Origin: Whitmania pigra
Lineage: Eukaryota > Annelida > Clitellata > Hirudinida > Haemopidae
NCBI GenBank assembly: GCA_021613335.1
Contig: JAJTWR010000374.1
Coordinates: 62,001 to 126,000 of the forward strand
Direction of reading: 5' to 3'
DNA: 64,000 bases
Shown here: positions 12,301 to 27,735 of the stretch, piece by piece
Numbering within the stretch: position 1 is the first letter of the stretch
How the letters are laid out: every line of letters starts with the position of its first letter
Notes under the pieces: generated by a model
Told to the model about the DNA's origin: nothing
The model's database searches: none
The model's input: only the letters and a program-made list of their open reading frames with translations
Made by a program: the position numbers and the translations under genes

Positions 12301-15300
12301 TTTCCTTTCAACAAATCAACACTGCCAATACTACGACCCTCTTTTCGGGTTACATCATCGACCCTATAAGGGTTCGCAAATAAGCTGTCACCTGCTGTTT
12401 TTAATTATCTAGGACAAATTCAATGAATAATAGTGAACTTAACTAGCAATTATTTCGATATCGCTCCATTATATTAACCATTTAACAAATTTTAAATAAT
12501 CACTTATTAATAACAGATTATTATAATTAAATTTATTATTTAATGGCAGATTTATATCATTATAAATACATTTAATATTACTACATTAAATTATTACTAA
12601 ATTTATTATTGTAACAGCAATATTTTTCATGGTTTTCGATTAATTACTTACATTATGTTTTATGTAATAATGTTATGATTACTTGCATAATCATATATTT
12701 TTAATTTTTTTAAATTTAATTTTTAAGTGATATTTTTAAGATAACAATAAACGATAATTCCAAAAGACCAACGTGTCGATCGACAGGGGATCCTCACTTT
12801 TCATCATTCCAGTGAGTCATTTTATTCAACCAACAACAGTTCTATTTCTAATCATTATTTCTTCATTATTTCTTCTTTGTGTTATTTCTCAAATGACATT
12901 TGATGTTTCAAATGACTTCTTGCAAGGTAATAATAGTTGAGGTTAAACACTAAAATATAATAATGGATGCTTATTATGCTGGAAGATTATTATTATTTAT
13001 GAATTATACGATTTGGGACGAATGTCGAGGGGCAAACCAACAAAAATTGGGGGCCGAGTGACCCCATGGCTAAGTTGTGATTGATAATATTAAAATGAAA
13101 GTCTATCGAATTTAGAACACGTGAAATATTTCAGAGGAGTCTCGTTCAACAATTATGATACTGGGGATTTCAACCTTCTCTCGATAAATCACGGAAGACA
13201 CTTTGAGGTTAACTTCTTTTTCAAATTTCTAAATTTAAAAATTAAATTGTGGGTTAAACTTTAGATTTGAATAAAAGATGTTGTTAACAACCAAATTTAA
13301 ACTGAATTTGTTCTTAAAATGATTCCAGATCCAAGTTAGGCAGCTACCTTGTGGCAACGGAAGAGTGACTTGTAACTGTGGTGTCATTGCCAGAGAAGGT
13401 CTGTTTCGTTGACATACGATCGAATGAATAGTTAACATGACAATAATTAATATTGTTGTTTAAATTGTTTTCATTAACAGGAAACAACCTGCTGGGGGTG
13501 TCAGCTTGTGACAAACTTCCGAGTCCATTGGCTTTTGATCTCATGAGAGACAACGTGAATGCCCGACCAACCATAGAGAAGGAGGGGAATTCCTACTATG
13601 TGAGACTTTATGGGCTGTGATCTGAGTTATTGTTGTAAAGTATGGTGATAAAATCGACATTAACAAACTGCTATTTAAAAAGTAAAAAACATTTTTTAAA
13701 CAAGATCTGAAATTAAAGTATTATTTATTTGCTTATTGTTAGATCCAGTTCGTTTCTGGAATTTCAATGAGACTGGATGTTTATGGATCGTCGAGGAATT
13801 ACTTCATGAATGTTTATGTTTACGGCCTCAAAACTGACTCATATTCAGGAATATGTGCTGGAAGAACAGGCAGCTTTGATGCATATAGGTCTGCGTTAAC
13901 AAATATCACAAATTAAACAAAATATGACAAACTTTAATGTTTTTATTGATTAATTTCAGTAATTGATTGATCGAGTTTCATCCACAGAATTCAGGCACAA
14001 CAGAGCTTTTTCCAGAATAAGTTGCCAGCTTGCCTGACAGAAGTAAATGAATTTCCGGGTTGTTCCTGCTGTTCATCGAAAGAGCCTGAAAACGTGTTGA
14101 TTTTTCCGAACGTCTGCGACCTCAGGTCTTACCTGGAAAGTAGTTCTGGCAGCACTCAGGATGGGCAGATCAAAATGACAATTGACAAACAATTTCAGAG
14201 GTTTACAAAGGGTTTCACCGAAGAAGACGTTTTTGCTACTGTCGAACACAAAGTGATCGCGGAAGAAGTACATGTTTTGACTTTCTGAATTCCGACAATT
14301 CAATAATGCAATAATGTTTATTTTTGTGAATTCGATTTAATTTATATCGAAATTTTTGGGCTTGTTCGCAAATTTAAAAGAATGTTTTTGTAATTTGTTA
14401 TTATTTATTTTTCACAGAAAGACGTGAAATTGATCACAATTGATGAAGCAAAAGAATTATGCAACAAAGTATTTGCCGAGTCAAAATTTTATGAAAAGTG
14501 CAAAGATATTCTAAAGGAAGACTTTAGAAATTTAGAAGCGGATTGCTTGGAGGATGTTCAAGTGGGTTTAATTATTTTATTAAACATATTTCCACAAAGC
14601 TATTTAATTTCTGACAGAAGTTATATTTATTTATAAAAATTACAACAGCGTATTTACAGCTAATTCTCAGTGATTTACTTTTTAGTAATTAAAATTTGCG
14701 ATAATTGTATTGGGACAAACCGATTTAATCTACAATCAATTGTTATTTTCGACTGTTGAATTAGTGATGGAAATAATTAGTGATGGAAGTAATTAGTGAT
14801 GGAAATAATTAGTGATGGAAGTAATTAATGATGGAAATAATTAGTGATGGAAATAATTAGTGATGGAAATCAATCGACTTAAAGATTTTAATAAATTAAT
14901 AATGTTAATTCTTTAAATACTATCATCCTGTCAGATGAGTGGTGAGGAATACTTTGCTAAAACTCATTTGACGGTCTTCGAGAGGGTTTGTAAGGAAACC
15001 GTAGACAAGACGATCATCATAACCGATGCAAGAGGCACACCGGAAGAACAAGCCTTGATTGACATGTCCAATCAAATTAAAGATGGAATTTGCCCTGTTT
15101 GTTTTAATGGAGGGCTTTGCAAACGAGGAAAGTGCGAATGTGCTGCAGGTAGAAATACCTTTTAATGTAAAACACTTTAATTTTGTATTTTACATATTTA
15201 ATTTTGTATTTTACTTATATCTCGAGATGGTGAACGAATCGTCAGTAAAATGTATTTAGTTTAGTTTTAGTTATTTAGAAAAATGTTGCCCGAGTCTTAA

Positions 15301-17288
15301 ATTTCGAAATTAGCATGAACGTTCTTAATTTGACGTTGATAATTTGTTGTTGCCTCACATTAACGGGAATAATTAATTAAAATAAATAAACGTTCAATAA
15401 CTGTTAACATGTTTTGGTAATTCATTTGGTTTAATTAACTTAAACATCAGGTTACGGAGGAGTTGACTGTTTTCACAATCTTCACGGCAAACCGGTAATA
15501 GCAGGTCTGCAAGCTGTATTGCAGTGCGATATCTCGCAGCGTCCTTGTCACTTGATGAATTTGGAGTTCCGTGATATCGTCATCAGCTCTGCATTGACCC
15601 TGGAGAGTGTTTATGAATTTCGTACGCAGGTGAATAACAATCGCAACCACGTTAACAGTAACGCTAACAAATGTAGTTATAAAATGACATTGATATGTAA
15701 AACATTCATTCAAATGTTAATTTGCTCCTCTCAGGAAGGACTTATCTTTAACACGTCTCGTGGTCAAGCATCGATAACCGAGCAAGGTTATCTGCAAACC
15801 GCATTGCAAGAAAACCTCTTCGCTTCAATTGTCGGGTCGAGACCATTAGTCAAAGTAGCTGTCCAAGTTGTGATCAAGGACGGATCATCCACCACCAACA
15901 GCAACACTCTCAACTCCAACGTATTTAATGGAATTTGCATGGCTTGCAAGCTGGAAAAGTGCCTTCAAAAGGTTCGACTAATCTGTGAACAGAAGATGTT
16001 TAATTCCTTTTATGGAGGGATGTTTTCTGAAATAGTCTTTTTTTATTTCATGTTAAGTTAAATAAATTAGGTTAGTTAACTAAATTGTGATTACTGAAAC
16101 CAATTGTGTGCATCTAGCTACAAACCTGTTAAATATTTAACATTAACATTTTTGCAGGATAACTCGTGCTTAATAGACAACAAATGTTACAAATCCATGC
16201 ATTCGCTCGATGATAACTTGTTCTGCGATCCATCAACATCCAGGAATTCTTGGACCAAAAAATGTTTGTTTAATTTATTATTATTATCATCATCATCACC
16301 ATCGTAAACGTAGCCGTTGTAACGTGATTAAATGCTTCATAAATTATTTTTAAAAGTCGTAGTAAATGATTAAGATATTTTCTACTTGACCAAACGATTT
16401 TAAATCATTCTCAACAAACGGAATTTGGAATTTTTTTAGAATCACTCAGAATTTGTGTTTTGCCAGATGACATGGGTTCTGAAAGCATGAAATGGATTTT
16501 CATAGTAATGGGCATAGTTATTGCATCTTTGTTGGCCTTTTGCTTCGTTGGATGCTGCATTGGCTACCTCGTCATAGAGCTATGCCGTTCTATAAACGGC
16601 TAATTTTTATGTTAAATAAAATTTTTCAAAAGAATTACTTTTTTTTTAGTGATTTAAGCTCTTCTATTTAAAAATATACAAACAATTTAAAATTAAAGCC
16701 TTATTAAATTTTACATAAAGAAAATGTTCAATTGCTTCAATGCAAGCAATAAATTTATAGTTATTTATTTATAAGGAGTTACATTGTCAAACAAACTCGG
16801 CAATACTTGTATTTTAGCATTGTTATGTTAAATGGCTGTCATTTTAATTTAAAAAAGTCTTTATAAACACATAACATTTCAATCTCTAAAAATAAATCGT
16901 TCAAGTTGTTTACTCCATTAGTGGCTCTGGTGGAACCTGAACTAAAAATCCCTGCAATAAATTTAAGCTCCAACTATTCTGTAAATCTCTGAAATTTTTA
17001 GATTTACAAAGAGATTACATCATTTACATCATTTATTATTTATATCAAAATTATAGTATGAATGTTTTGTAATAAATAATAAAATAAGAATATAAATAAT
17101 GCGAATATATCGACGTAATTTGTTCATTTAAATGTAAATCTTAAAATATATTTAAATTTATTTTTTTACTAATTTTAGATGAGAAGGGCAATTACACATG
17201 GGTGATAATCCTGGTTTGCACAGTTATTGTAATTGTTTTCATTGTTGTTGTCGCTTACTTCATCATCAAGAAGAGATGCAGATGTTGA
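9346..17288 (+). CDS. VWDE-like D8C/VWD/EGF type I membrane protein (19 exons)
   Basis: Predicted surface glycoprotein of 992 or 983 aa, depending on the last exon. Exons: 9346-9403, 9908-10012, 10389-10490, 10810-11028, 11216-11490, 11821-11925, 12033-12371, 12741-12811, 13135-13207, 13329-13398, 13481-13599, 13743-13888, 13988-14267, 14418-14561, 14935-15148, 15451-15629, 15735-15971, 16158-16263, then 16467-16603 or 17179-17288. Exon 1 encodes a signal peptide (SLILVILIGSVFVFS). Residues 55-150 form a D8C domain (CGTYSPIWLDG, DCCSW, CPMAYC). Residues 405-565 form a VWD domain (GDPHFSSF, GVSFNNYDTGDF, TCNCG). An EGF-like module lies near 755-785 (CFNGGLCKRGKCEC). The domain order matches vertebrate VWDE, whose molecular function is poorly known. 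Intron 2 uses a GC donor. All phases are consistent. The exon 7-8 join was chosen to keep the VWD motif in frame. Confidence 0.88.
14763..14868. repeat. 16-bp tandem repeat in VWDE-like intron 14
   Basis: Six to seven copies of TTAGTGATGGAAATAA and its one-base variants. Intronic, with no obvious function. Confidence 0.85.
16467..16603 (+). CDS. VWDE-like alternative last exon A (membrane anchor A)
   Basis: Joins exon 18 (ending 16263, phase 1) and encodes MKWIFIVMGIVIASLLAFCF, a membrane helix, then a short tail ending LCRSING and stop TAA. An AATAAA signal follows about 10 nt after the stop, supporting use as a true 3' end. Frame, phase and position are equivalent to exon B. No homology between the two helices is obvious, so I cannot say whether they arose by exon duplication. 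Confidence 0.75.
17179..17288 (+). CDS. VWDE-like alternative last exon B (membrane anchor B)
   Basis: The acceptor AATTTTAG leads into a phase-1 exon encoding YEKGNYT, the helix WVIILVCTVIVIVFIVVVAY and the basic tail FIIKKRCRC, then TGA. The tail is shorter and more basic than that of exon A and ends in two cysteines that could be lipidated (inference). Either last exon gives a complete in-frame protein from the same upstream exons. Confidence 0.72.
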
Positions 17289-18554
17289 TTCTGCACATTA
17301 TTTTAAAATGTCATTATTATTAAAATTGAATTTATTTATTCATTTATTTTCAATGAATTAGTCCAGCTGCTTAATTTTCTTGCAATTTCTGAAATCTTTA
17401 TGCTTTTATAATTTTGTTTTAATTTGGTATATTCGTTTCTGTCGTGCAGAAAAAAAAAGCTGACTATTCATCATACTTAATATATTTCGTATGGTTTTTT
17501 TAATGAGTAACTTTTTTAACTTTTAAATGAAATTATTTGGTTCATTTAACTTCAAAGATAACAATCTCTGTTCTTCACAGTTTATTTGGCTTTCCAACCA
17601 TCAAAAGCGTAAATAAGGGTTTGATGTTAAGACATTTGTTTGATGTCAAGACATTTTAGATCATGATTGCAGAAAATGAAGTCATTATGGGTCAACAAAT
17701 ACCTTCTTAGACATCATTAAAAGGCAACAGAATCAATGTCTGAAATAATTAAAACTCTAAAAATTGCATATGTAGTATAGCAACTTATAATCTCAATTAA
17801 TCAAATAATATCTGAACGTAAAATTAAGTAGCTTATAATATCTATTAATCAATTAATGTCTAAATTTCGTGCGAAAAAGTCAGAATGCAATTCTTTCAAG
17901 ATTTCATTCAAAGCTTCCCGTAAAATGATCACCAGCAGGACATTCTTTGGAAATTTTTTAAAAAGGAAATTTTGATAATTTCAATACGATTTACAAGGGT
18001 GTAATTTTAGATAATTATTCAATACGTTTTAGAATAATTTATAAAAATAAAACAATGAATATTTCGAAAACCAAAGATTGACTTAGCATAGCTTTAATTT
18101 AAATTAGATGATTTACGTCGATTAACATAACATAACATAACATATCTTTAATCTGTAGTGGTTTAAGGAGACTAATGTTTATGTGGTAAACCACTTGTTT
18201 CTAAAAATCGACAAATCAAAATGTTTTCGGATGTAGAAAGAAGAAATAAACTCCGAAATTTAATTTAAAACATATGTAAACATTATTTAGAGAACTTTAC
18301 AATTTTATGCGGAAACCTTTGAACATGAAATGCAAATATGCAGATACAGGATGTTAGATTTGAAAGTTAATTTTGGCTGGGACCTATCCCAGAAGGATGT
18401 ATTTAATCGTGTTATGATTAGTCGATTTACGTTTCATAATCTAGACATGCAAACGTTTGAGTTAACTTATGAATTTGTTTAGATAATGTCTTATTAATCG
18501 AATCAGTTAATTTGAAAATTGAATTCAAAATGAATTTAAAAAAAAATTAAAATC
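17289..18554. other. Intergenic, VWDE-like gene to D8C paralogue
   Basis: AT-rich, no gene seen. Contains a small CATAA run near 18125-18145 and the left copy of a diverged direct repeat (18209-18324) that recurs inside the next gene. Confidence 0.6.
18209..18324 (+). repeat. Diverged direct repeat, left copy
   Basis: Starts CGACAAATCAAAATG and runs through TTCGGA, AAACATTATTTA and a CTTTAC...ACGCGG-like block. It aligns in order with 20560-20685. The two copies lie on either side of the D8C exons of the paralogue. Confidence 0.6.
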
Positions 18555-20976
18555 ATGAAATTGTCGGATTATTTTTTGACATCTTGTCTTCTTCCGTTCG
18601 CGATTCAAACAGGTAATTGGATGTTGACCATTTATTCAGAAAATATAAAATCATTTAAATCTATTAATATATATTTTAAAAATTTTTTTAACTTTCTAAT
18701 TTCTTGCTAAAAAATAAAAAAAAAATTTTATTTCGTGATGAAACATTAATTTGATCTTTTGAAAGCATCGCTGTATAACATAACTATCATAACAGCTTAA
18801 GGTGGGCTTTATAAATAAAGTAAATGAGTTAGTAATAACAAATGTGATGCAATAATTAATGCATAAATCAGGGCAATTAACTTCTATGTATTCTAATATT
18901 AACATTAACAAACTTAACGAAAGAAATGAATTATCATCAGTTGAAAATGAAACGTATCTTCGCAAATTAGTACACATAACTGGTATAAATATTTTAATTA
19001 AGCACAGGTAACACAGAAAGCTATGATGACATCACTAAGGATCCATGTGGAAACGCTTTCAATATTTCCGATGTTCGAAGAAATTCAAATTATACGACCT
19101 TGATAACAGATGTGGACTTATGTGACGATGACCTGGATTTTTGTGAGTCCATATTTTGATTTTGCCACATTTGATTTTAAAATCGTTAAAATAAATTTTT
19201 GCATAAAGTACTTGATTTTCACTTGATGTTTGTAATCTTATTTGAAACTAGCAGCACTATTTTTAATTAAATAAATTAATTTTATATTTCAATATAAATT
19301 GAATAAAATTTGTTTTTGTACTATAAGCTTATTGCATTGCACTATACATTAATATGCTGGATTCCCAACAAATTCCATTTTGTGATATTTAAGATTTAAT
19401 TAAAATTTAATTTAAAATTTAATTATGACTTATGTTCTGAATTTTGGAACATAAATTATTCTTTACTCGAAATAAAACTTTTATAAATGTGATTTTTTTT
19501 TAAATTTTTGTTCACTTTTTCAGTGTTAGTATTTTATGATTAAAGTGACTTAGTAGAATATAGCTTCCTTTTTTGCTCAGTTGTGTCGCAATCTTGCATT
19601 TATCATGAAGAGGATGAAAAGTTTAATAGCTAACTATTACGTCATACGTGCATATTTAAGTTAAGGAGATCTCTAATCATCCCATTCCTGTAATAAACTG
19701 ATGCTAAATTTTAACCCCCCAAAATTGAAATAATGGATGACTGTGTGATTATTATTCCAGCAAAATGGTACACTTTTGGCAATAAGCTGACCAGTCACTG
19801 CGTAGAAAATAATAAATGCGGAACTGCATCGGGGATTTGGATAGACGGGCTTCACCCAACTGGTAATTACTTGTTTAATTCTTGAGTTATTATTTACACA
19901 AGAACTATTATGCCATGACGTTTATATTTGATTTGTCTCATCATCGGAATTTGCTGCAATAAGTTAAATTTACTCTTAAGTAATAAGTTAGCAAAGCAAT
20001 TCAACCAAGCCATATATTTTAGGTGAAGAAATACAACAAGTCTACGCTTGTTCGGGTGACTCAAAAGAAAATTGTTGCGCATGGAAAGAAGTAGCTTATA
20101 TTAAAAAGTGCCGAAACTCATTTGTTTACAAGTTGGGACGGGTTTTCCAGTGCCCCATGGCCTACTGCGTCGGTGACTCGATCGAAGACGTGCATCGTGG
20201 GAAAGAAAGTTCAAGTAAGTTGTTGTAACATGTAATTGATGTTTTGTCAATTATTAACAATTATTAATGGAGCTTTAAAATGCATTCCTTAAAATTAAGT
20301 TTGACCTTTGGTAATAAAAATTTTCTAACTAATATTTAATAAGACTAACAGCAGCAGTAAATTGTCGTCAATCTCGCTTCAGAAATCTGATGAATGTTTG
20401 GGTAATCATAGAATTATGGTATTTTTCATACTTTTGACGTTCTCAATTCCTTTGTTCGCTTTTTATACTTGTGCTGTTTTGGATGTTTCTCGACATAACA
20501 ACAATTCTTAATAAAATGTGTTCCTATGATTCGACAAATCAAAATGTGTTCTTATAATTCGACAAATCAAAATGTGTTCGGAAGAGATAGCAAAAGAAAT
20601 TCGGAAAGGTAATTTTATTAATTTAAAATACATGAAAACATTATTTAAAAAAACTTTACGTTTTACGCGGATCCATTTGAATTCCTACCTAATGACGTTC
20701 AATTAAATGATAAGAAAATAAACAGAATCATGCTGGATAATGGGTTTGTGAGTTTCCAAATTTCACATTTTCTAGATTTTTGAGAGACATTAAATAAATT
20801 AGTTATTGTTAACAACATGAATGACTAATATAATATAGAATTAACTTATTAACATTTAATAAATTATTCTAATTTATTCGTTAGCTGTGATGACGACTGA
20901 GCCATTGCATTGTTTGCCGTTACACCTGACCAAACACAAGAAGGTGGATATAAGCACGTGTTCTCACCCAAAGTAA
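18555..20976 (+). CDS. Secreted D8C-domain paralogue of the VWDE-like protein
   Basis: Exons 18555-18612, 19008-19142, 19761-19862, 20023-20214 and a tentative last exon 20885-20976, giving 192 aa. If the last exon is wrong, the frame simply reads through the fourth donor to a stop at 20225-20230. The N-terminus (MKLSDYFLTSCLLPFAIQT) looks like a signal peptide. The rest is one D8C domain: KWYTFGNKLTSHC, CGTASGIWIDG, ENCCAW, FVYKLGRVFQCPMAYC. Exons 1 and 3 have exactly the lengths of their VWDE-like counterparts (58 and 102 nt), and every junction is phase 1 as there, so the two genes are tandem duplicates. No VWD, EGF or membrane exon follows before the PDZ gene. It is predicted to be a soluble protein holding the N-terminal domain only. 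The first four exons are firm; the fifth is not. Confidence 0.78.
20560..20685 (+). repeat. Diverged direct repeat, right copy
   Basis: Matches 18209-18324 in order (CGACAAATCAAAATGTGTTCGG, AAACATTATTTA, CTTTACGTTTTACGCGG). A partial extra copy of its first 27 bp lies just upstream at 20532-20558. Confidence 0.6.
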
Positions 20977-21089
20977 TCGGTGCGTCATGATTAAGCTATT
21001 AAGCTGCCAAAATTAGATAATGTAATATGAAATGATAAATTTTACTACAAGATTTTTTGATTGAAATAAATGAACACTTAGAAGAAGAG

Positions 21090-23467
21090 ATGCTACAGAA
21101 TAAGAAAACTTTTCAAAGAGTGGTACTAGAAAGTTCCCACTTTGGGAAGAGAAAGTTGGGTTTCACAATAGTTGGTGGTTTAGACTCTCCGAAGGGTGCC
21201 ATGGGTATTTACATAAAAAGTATTTCAAGCGACGGACTTGCTCATGAAAGCGGTCAGTTGCTTAAAGGTAAGAGATTGCAATTAAATCACTAGCAAATAC
21301 AAATTTTTTCATATAATTTTTATTGGCCAATACAAACATCAGGTTTTAAAGGAAACATTTATATTTTATGAACTTTAAAGGGGATGAAATAATCGCAATT
21401 AACGGAAAGAGCCTTCGAAACCTTACTCATTCTGATGCACTTTCCACCATCAAGACGAACAAATCTAATTTTCCGATAACATTTCTCATCGCAAGAAGAA
21501 AAATATTAAGGTTTCAAAAAATTTAATCAATTGCATGCTGTGACGAATAAAATTTATTTAATTAGGTTTGATTTAATCGGTACCGATTTATACCCCTTTT
21601 GAAAATACTTTCTCTCAAGGGCACCAAATCCAGCTCTATGAAATAGCGACAATTGAGCATTAGTTAACTAATTAAAATAAAATGTTTTATATTTATTTAT
21701 TTTATTTTAGATTTATTTTTTAGACGGCAGGCGTCCCTTCCCTCTTGTTCTTTTGAAACTATTTCCACCATTCCAGAAGAATCGGTAGCAAGCGAAGAAA
21801 TGGCAGACGAACGTAAAGATAAAATTAACATCTCTAACTTATCATTAAATTTATTAGTTGAAAGTGATTTATTAGCTAATGAACAAGAAAAAGACGAAAC
21901 AGAATTCTCAAGCGGTTCGGACGCTCTGACTAAGCCTGAGTGTTCCGAATCAACTGAACCGAAATATTCCCATGCAATCGAAGACCCCAAACAAGGTTCT
22001 AAAAATCTCAGAAAAGACTTCAAATTTATGAACGACTTTCCTAATGACTTTCCTGCCAAAAATGACAAAATCAATAATGACAGTTCATCTATTTCTTTTC
22101 TAAAATCAGTGAAAGTCGAAAATTTTGACACGACACAAGAAGAGCAGCTTATCGTTCAACAGAATCTCACGACATTGGTTAGTGACTCAAGCAGACCCGA
22201 TTGTAACTCATCCTATGCCGGAAAAATTACCAACATTATTGATAACACCGTAACAACTAACGCTATTATCGATAACACCGAAACAACTAACGCTATTATC
22301 GATAACACCGAAAAAACTGAACCTGGAAATAAAATCACTTCATTAGGGTCTGACATTTGGAATACAATCATTGGAAAAGACCACAAAGAACCTGGCTGGC
22401 GACTCTCTGAAAACAACGTTCAAATTTTACCTTGTAGTGAATCCAGCGACGAAGGAATAGCTCTCAGTAACTGCGGAACTTCACCAAAACTTAAAGAAAC
22501 TGGAAGTTTTTCGACTCCAGAACGGATTGAATTTACTTCGTGCAGTGACGTGTTCGATGATTCATTCGATTCAACTAAGAAAGATGACTTAGATTGGTAT
22601 CCCTTGCAAAAAAAGATGAATTTCGTCATTTGTTCGGAGTTCGGGAATGACGTTCTTAGCCACGAGACTGAGGTTAGTTACGTGACACAAAATCACTCAG
22701 TCTACAATAATAATAATAACAACGACACCACTAGCAGTAATATTAGCAACAAACTCAACACAATCGAAGCTAGTCAGTTTTCAACCGAAGCAATGAATGC
22801 AATGCTTGAAAGACAAAATCCACGAAAGGTTACGTTTGAACGAGAAGATTCCCATCGAAAGCAGGTCGGAAATCTGTTTAAAGCATTCAACTCCAATAAA
22901 ATATTTGACCGTCCATTGATTGAAGATAAATCAGTCATATCAATAACTGAAAGCCACCGCTTTAAAAACAGGGACTGTGCACTTGAAGTTGAAAGACGTG
23001 ACGTGGGTCCATGGTTTAGAAAGGTACCTGTCGAGTTGATGAAAGACTTTGATTCCAGTGCGAATAAGAACTCAAAAAATCATTCACCAAGGCTGATAAA
23101 CAAGAAACAGTTTCTAAGTGGAACTGAAACAAAGGATTGCTTTCCCAATAACCACCTTCAAATCAATCCCAGCAATGATATTAATTTTCATCACATGCAC
23201 GTTCGTGGTGGCTTGAAGGAGAACTACTTCGTCGCAAAACAGTCGAATATACGTAATATGAAAAACATCATGGCTTCTTCCAAAGAACCGATATTTCTCG
23301 ACAGCAAACCCACTGTCAGGTCGGACCTCCTCGCAAAATACAGAAAGCGACATGAGTGGGACGTGCGCACCTTCAAACCGATTAATTCCAGATTTTCAAA
23401 GAGTTTTTCATCGCTCAATCGGTCATCAGAATTATTAATACCATTCATTGGTTTAAGTAGCACTTGA
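21090..23467 (+). CDS. PDZ-domain protein with long disordered tail (683 aa)
   Basis: Exons 21090-21267, 21381-21510, 21724-23467, all phases consistent. The single PDZ domain is at about residues 7-95: carboxylate loop KLGFTIVGG, MGIYIKSISSDGLA and LLKGDEIIAINGKSL. The SPKG-MGIYIK segment is typical of PDZD2/IL16/FRMPD-type PDZ domains. The remaining roughly 580 residues (exon 3) are polar, Ser/Asn/Asp/Lys-rich, with a short repeat (TNAIIDNTE) and no recognised domain. Expected role: cytosolic scaffold binding C-termini of membrane proteins. The start is uncertain. ATG 21090 is the first in-frame Met, but an acceptor-like CTACAAG just before 21051 leaves room for upstream exons. I cannot assign an orthologue. 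Confidence 0.85.
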
Positions 23468-24066
23468 TGATTAGCTGACACCTAAGTTCTGCATGATATC
23501 CACTAAATATTTTGCAAATCGGAAGTATTATTATTTATAAAGTTATTAATATTTATACAGTTTAATATTTCGTGAAGTTTTAGTACCTAATAAATCATTT
23601 GTCATTTTGTTGAGATTGGGATAAAATTAGTTTGAAATTAAGACATTACTCATCGCATTATAAATTGTTAATCTTACTTATATTTTATTTCAATGTAAAC
23701 TAATTGATTATAATAAAATCACAAATAACAAATGAATTGTTGACTCATATTAAATAAAGCTTAATTTCAGTGCTTTAAAAGAACAGAAGCGACAGCGTTT
23801 TAGGCACATTAAGCAAAAGTAAAATAAATAAAATTTACAAATAAATTAAAATAAAAGTAAAACAGAATCATCTAAGAAATCTGCAAACATAAATATCATT
23901 ACGAAATCGAAACACTGATTCAAAGCTAGTAGCACATCATGTAAAACATAGTTTTAAAACACAAAGTATAATGTTTAGTACATAAGCATGTCTTATGGTA
24001 AGACAACGAATGGGATACGATTACAAATTCATCCTCTTCTCAAAAAGTTCGATTCATTAATTTAAT

Positions 24067-27735
<3,669 letters not shown>

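Noticed and set aside
12051..12383. Stop of the VWDE-like gene at 12381-12383, making a separate 404-aa secreted protein
   Set aside because: A donor at 12371/12372 and acceptor at 12740 rejoin the frame exactly into the VWD domain (GDPHFSSF), as in VWDE. The short form could exist only as an intron-retained transcript.
22213..23481. Minus-strand frames opposite the PDZ-gene exon 3
   Set aside because: Antisense shadows of a long plus-strand coding exon whose frame continues the PDZ domain.
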